From Aurantimonas sp. Leaf443 (GTDB lineage Bacteria; Pseudomonadota; Alphaproteobacteria; Rhizobiales; Rhizobiaceae): a DNA stretch of 64,000 nt. The position numbers and the translations under genes are program-made. The notes beneath the pieces are model-generated. The model was given only the letters and a program-made list of their open reading frames with translations, was not told the DNA's origin and made no database searches. Positions 61,495 through 64,000 of this stretch are shown piece by piece. The stretch is from assembly GCF_001425575.1 (NCBI RefSeq), contig NZ_LMRD01000006.1:312513-376512 (forward strand), given 5' to 3'. Every line of letters starts with the position of its first letter. Within the stretch, counting starts at the first letter, position 1.

Positions 61495-62450
61495 CGCAGG
61501 AAGGGACCGAGGGACACATGGCCTCCACCGGCGAACGGACCATCGAGGCGCAGATCCGATCCGCCTCCAAGCTCGAACCCGAGCGCCTGCCGCGGCTGCG
61601 GCTCCTGGGCGAGGAATGGGCGCAGAGCGCGGCCGACGCGCTCAACAAGGACTACGCGGCCAAGGTCGCGGTCGTCCTGACCGAGGTTGCCTCGCTCACC
61701 GTCTCGGACGGGGCGGGCGAGATCGACGGCCACGCCATGGCCGCGGTCGTGCGCTCCACCAAGTTCCGCGAGATCGGCTTCGCGGTTGCCGACGCGCGCT
61801 TCGCCAATGTCTGCGTCGAGGCGACCTTCGGGGGCACGGGCCTTCTCGAAGACACCGTGCGCCCGATGACCAAGCTCGACCGCCAGTTCGTCCAGACGGC
61901 GCTCACCACCTTCGTCGCCGCGGGCAACGACCCTTTCGAGCCGGTCCTGCCGCTCGACGTGGCACTCGGCGACTTCTTCTTCGCCGCGATGGACACCGAG
62001 TTCGACGAACTCCTGGCGCCCGACGCGCGCGCCTTCATCGAGTTCGCCTTCACCGTCTCGCTCGGCCGCAAGTCCAGCGAGATCCGCGTGGCGCTGCCCG
62101 AGCGCATCTTCGCGCCCCATCGCCGCAAGCTGGTCGCCATGCCCGAGGAGGCGCCTCCGATCGCCGACGAGCGCTGGGCGCATGACATCGAGCTCGGCCT
62201 GCAGCTCGCGGACCTCGAAGTGCGCGCCATCCTCGACGAGCAGGAGATCACGCTCGGCGACGTCGCGCGATTCCAGCTCGGGCAGACGCTCGTCCTCAAC
62301 GCGACGATGGAGAGCCTCGTCGTCATCGAATGCGAGGAGACGCGTCTCTTCCGTGGCCGCATGGGCACCTCGCGCGATTCCTATGTCGTGCGCGTGGAGG
62401 AGAAGATCGACCCGACCGAGGAGTTCATCGATGACATCCTATGTGATTGA
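61491..62450 (+). CDS. fliM: FliM, flagellar motor switch protein (rhizobial type)
   Basis: A 319-residue C-ring protein. The middle CheC-like domain (about 45-225) and a C-terminal FliN-like domain (about 235-319, [20 protein letters not shown]) are recognisable. The classical N-terminal CheY-binding LSQxEIDALL motif is not seen; the N-terminus reads [20 protein letters not shown]. The ATG at 61491 overlaps the motA stop (ATGA); an ATG at 61518 with GAGGGA before it is an alternative that removes nine residues. Its stop overlaps the next gene by 20 bases. Confidence 0.9.
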   Translation: MTQEGTEGHMASTGERTIEAQIRSASKLEPERLPRLRLLGEEWAQSAADALNKDYAAKVAVVLTEVASLTVSDGAGEIDGHAMAAVVRSTKFREIGFAVADARFANVCVEATFGGTGLLEDTVRPMTKLDRQFVQTALTTFVAAGNDPFEPVLPLDVALGDFFFAAMDTEFDELLAPDARAFIEFAFTVSLGRKSSEIRVALPERIFAPHRRKLVAMPEEAPPIADERWAHDIELGLQLADLEVRAILDEQEITLGDVARFQLGQTLVLNATMESLVVIECEETRLFRGRMGTSRDSYVVRVEEKIDPTEEFIDDILCD

Positions 62451-63036
62451 TTTCATCCTCATCGCCGCGCTGGTCGTCGTCGGCTGGCGCACGGGCGCGA
62501 TGTATCGCGAATTGCGGGCGCTGCGACAGGAAAGCTCCAGTTTCGCGCGCGCGCTGAAGGCCTCGGACCTGTCGATCAACAAGGCGGCGCATGCCGTCGT
62601 GATGCTGCGCAGCGAGGGCGTCGACACGCTCCGCGCGCTGGAGAAGGCGACGGGCGAGGCCCGCGACCTCGCCCAATGGCTGCACGAGGCCATGGAGACC
62701 CCGCTCGCCCGTCAGGCGAGCCCCGCACGGCCCGCTTGCGTCGAGACGTCGGCGATCCCGGCCGAGGCCGCCCCGGCGCCCGCGCCGAGCGCGCCCTCGT
62801 CCCGCCCGCAGCGTCCCTTCGGCCGCGTCGGCACGGGCGCCGAGCGCCTCGCCGCGGCCGGCTTCCGGACCGTCGAGCCGATCGCCGTTGCGAGCCTCGA
62901 GACGTCCGATCGGGCAGGCGCCGCGCCGGCGATCAAGCTCGATCGCAGCATCGTGCCGCCGATCGTCAAGCCCGAGCGCAGCTTCGCCAAGCGCCTCGAG
63001 TCCCGCCTCGCGCCAGCCACGGCGGCTAATCGTTAA
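62431..63036 (+). CDS. Membrane-anchored protein of the flagellar cluster (DUF6468-like)
   Basis: A 201-residue protein. It starts with one transmembrane helix (about 3-21, [16 protein letters not shown]), then a predicted coiled-coil (about 25-75, YRELRALRQESSSFARALKA), then a low-complexity Pro/Ala/Ser-rich region (about 90-125) and a basic C-terminal part with VPPIVKPERSFAKRL. Proteins of this sort (DUF6468, from memory) sit between fliM and fliN in Rhizobiales. The function is unknown; a structural role at the basal body is possible. The ATG at 62431 has CCGAGGAG upstream and overlaps the fliM end. Confidence 0.78.
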   Translation: MTSYVIDFILIAALVVVGWRTGAMYRELRALRQESSSFARALKASDLSINKAAHAVVMLRSEGVDTLRALEKATGEARDLAQWLHEAMETPLARQASPARPACVETSAIPAEAAPAPAPSAPSSRPQRPFGRVGTGAERLAAAGFRTVEPIAVASLETSDRAGAAPAIKLDRSIVPPIVKPERSFAKRLESRLAPATAANR

Positions 63037-63139
63037 CGAAGACGGGCCGAAACTCGGCCCGCCGCGAAGAAAGAGGGACGGCGCGCGACGGCCATGAGGG
63101 CCACCGGCGCGCCAGGGCCCAAGACGGGGAACGGGTGTC

Positions 63140-63595
63140 ATGATCGACGAAGACGACATCAGCATGCTGGACACGGCTGAGGACGCGCAGGACGATGTCG
63201 CCGAGGACGGCGGCTTCTCCTTCGACGGCGGGATGCAGGACTTCGCCGAGGCGCAGGACGAGGACGACGACATCGACATGAGCGCGCTCGCCCCCGGCGT
63301 CGCGCCCCGCTCCAAGGCGGATCTGGCGATGATCATGGACATTCCGGTCACGATGCAGGTCGTGCTCGGCACCGCCGTCATGCCGGTCGCCAATCTCGTC
63401 AAGCTCGGCCGCGGCGCGGTCGTCAAGCTCGACACCAATATCGGCGATCCCGTCGATCTCATCGTCAACGGCCGCATCGTGGCGCGTGGCGAGGTCGTGG
63501 TGCTGGAGACCGAGGAATCGCGCTTCGGCATCACGCTCACCGAGATCGTGCCGCCCGGCTCGCGGCCGCAGCGCACCAAGAACGGCGGCGTCTGA
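63140..63595 (+). CDS. fliN: FliN, flagellar motor switch protein
   Basis: A 151-residue C-ring protein. The N-terminal about 60 residues are very acidic (EDDISMLDTAEDAQDD; QDEDDDIDMSAL), longer than in E. coli FliN. The C-terminal SpoA domain (about 67-140) shows IPVTMQVVLGTAVMPVANLV, LGRGAVVKLDTNIGDPVDL and VVLETEESRFGITLTEIV. It assembles with FliM and binds export-apparatus proteins. fliG starts 5 bases after its stop. Confidence 0.93.
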   Translation: MIDEDDISMLDTAEDAQDDVAEDGGFSFDGGMQDFAEAQDEDDDIDMSALAPGVAPRSKADLAMIMDIPVTMQVVLGTAVMPVANLVKLGRGAVVKLDTNIGDPVDLIVNGRIVARGEVVVLETEESRFGITLTEIVPPGSRPQRTKNGGV

Positions 63596-63600
63596 CCGCG

Positions 63601-64000
63601 ATGTCCCTTGGCACCTATTCCGAGCTCGGGGGTACGCGGTCCGCCGTCCCCGGTCCCGCCCGCGCGGCGATCATCCTGCTCGCGATGGGCCAGAACGGCG
63701 CGTCGCGGGTTCTCAAGCACCTCAACCCGGACGAGATCCGCTCCCTGCGCGAGGCGGTCGCCGGCCACGAGCCGGTGACGGCGCAGGAGATCGAGGATCT
63801 CGTCGGCGAATTCCAGGAGGAGTTCAAGGCCGGCCCCGGCCTTGCCGCCCTCGACGACGAGATGGTCAAGCTCCTGCGCGGGGCGCTCTCGAACGACGAG
63901 ATGACCGCGATCTTCGGCGACGAGAGCTTCATCGATCCCTCGCTGTTCACCGGCCCGACGCGGACCGTCTGGGAGAATCTCGAACGGCTCGGTCCCCAGA
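63601..64000 (+). CDS. fliG: FliG, flagellar motor switch protein (partial, 3' end beyond the window)
   Basis: The ATG at 63601 opens a frame that runs to the window edge (133 complete codons). The translation reads MSLGTYSELGGTRSAVPGPA, then RAAIILLAMGQNGASRVLKH and LNPDEIRSLREAVAGHEPV, which is the FliG N-terminal domain that attaches the C-ring to FliF. It is 5 bases downstream of fliN, completing motA-fliM-x-fliN-fliG. The torque-generating C-terminal domain is outside the window. Confidence 0.92.
   Translation, partial: MSLGTYSELGGTRSAVPGPARAAIILLAMGQNGASRVLKHLNPDEIRSLREAVAGHEPVTAQEIEDLVGEFQEEFKAGPGLAALDDEMVKLLRGALSNDEMTAIFGDESFIDPSLFTGPTRTVWENLERLGPQ

Noticed and set aside
1-64000. CRISPR arrays, tRNA or rRNA genes
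   Set aside because: Read-through of all intergenic gaps showed no regularly spaced repeats and no tRNA cloverleaf or rRNA signature sequences.

Overview
The window is GC-rich alphaproteobacterial chromosome, most likely from the order Hyphomicrobiales (Rhizobiales). The evidence is the flagellar order fliI-flgF / motA-fliM-x-fliN-fliG, a rhizobial-type (class 3) L-asparaginase, an lpiA-acvB pair, Omp25/31-type porin-like proteins, HWE-family signalling and a RutR-controlled reductive pyrimidine pathway. Genus cannot be decided from the sequence. No rRNA, tRNA, CRISPR array, transposase or phage gene was seen.

Layout. 0.2-6.7 kb: class I aldolase, a periplasmic thioredoxin-like protein, a cytochrome c, two tandem Omp25/31 paralogues, a PfkB sugar kinase and a DUF3750 protein. 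6.9-12.2 kb: asparaginase, a NYN-domain protein and a complete pqqABCDE operon with 4-nt overlaps between B, C, D and E. 12.2-22.2 kb: a CorA-like channel, an orphan HWE histidine kinase, a HerA-like ATPase, a TM2 protein, a Rieske-FAD reductase, an L,D-transpeptidase lipoprotein, a haloacid-dehalogenase-like protein and a class IV aminotransferase. 22.3-28.0 kb: Fe-type SodB, cytochrome c', a dihaem cytochrome c, an exported Gfo/Idh oxidoreductase and oligopeptidase B. 28.3-34.7 kb: a full seven-subunit Mrp (Mnh/Pha) Na+/H+ antiporter, translationally coupled to a DUF423 protein. 34.8-40.5 kb: an SDR enzyme, a NUDIX protein with a histone H1-like tail, and acvB-lpiA (aminoacyl-phosphatidylglycerol hydrolase and synthase).

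40.8-57.3 kb is a pyrimidine catabolic region. preT and preA make dihydropyrimidine dehydrogenase, hydA dihydropyrimidinase, hydC the carbamoyl-beta-alanine amidase, and an omega-aminotransferase removes the beta-alanine nitrogen. A rutR-like repressor is divergent to the aminotransferase, and an NMT1-type ABC transporter with two different permeases follows. Two sequences resembling the E. coli RutR box lie in the two divergent promoter regions. Extra genes sit inside this pathway: a SAM methyltransferase between preT and preA, a PemK/MazF-like toxin with an unclassified 66-residue partner between hydC and hydA, and a cupin. A GGDEF-EAL protein with a degenerate GGDEF motif lies downstream of preA.

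57.4-64 kb: a DUF1778/GNAT toxin-antitoxin module, then the flagellar locus, with fliI-flgF on the minus strand and motA-fliM-(small membrane protein)-fliN-fliG on the plus strand; fliG is cut by the window end.
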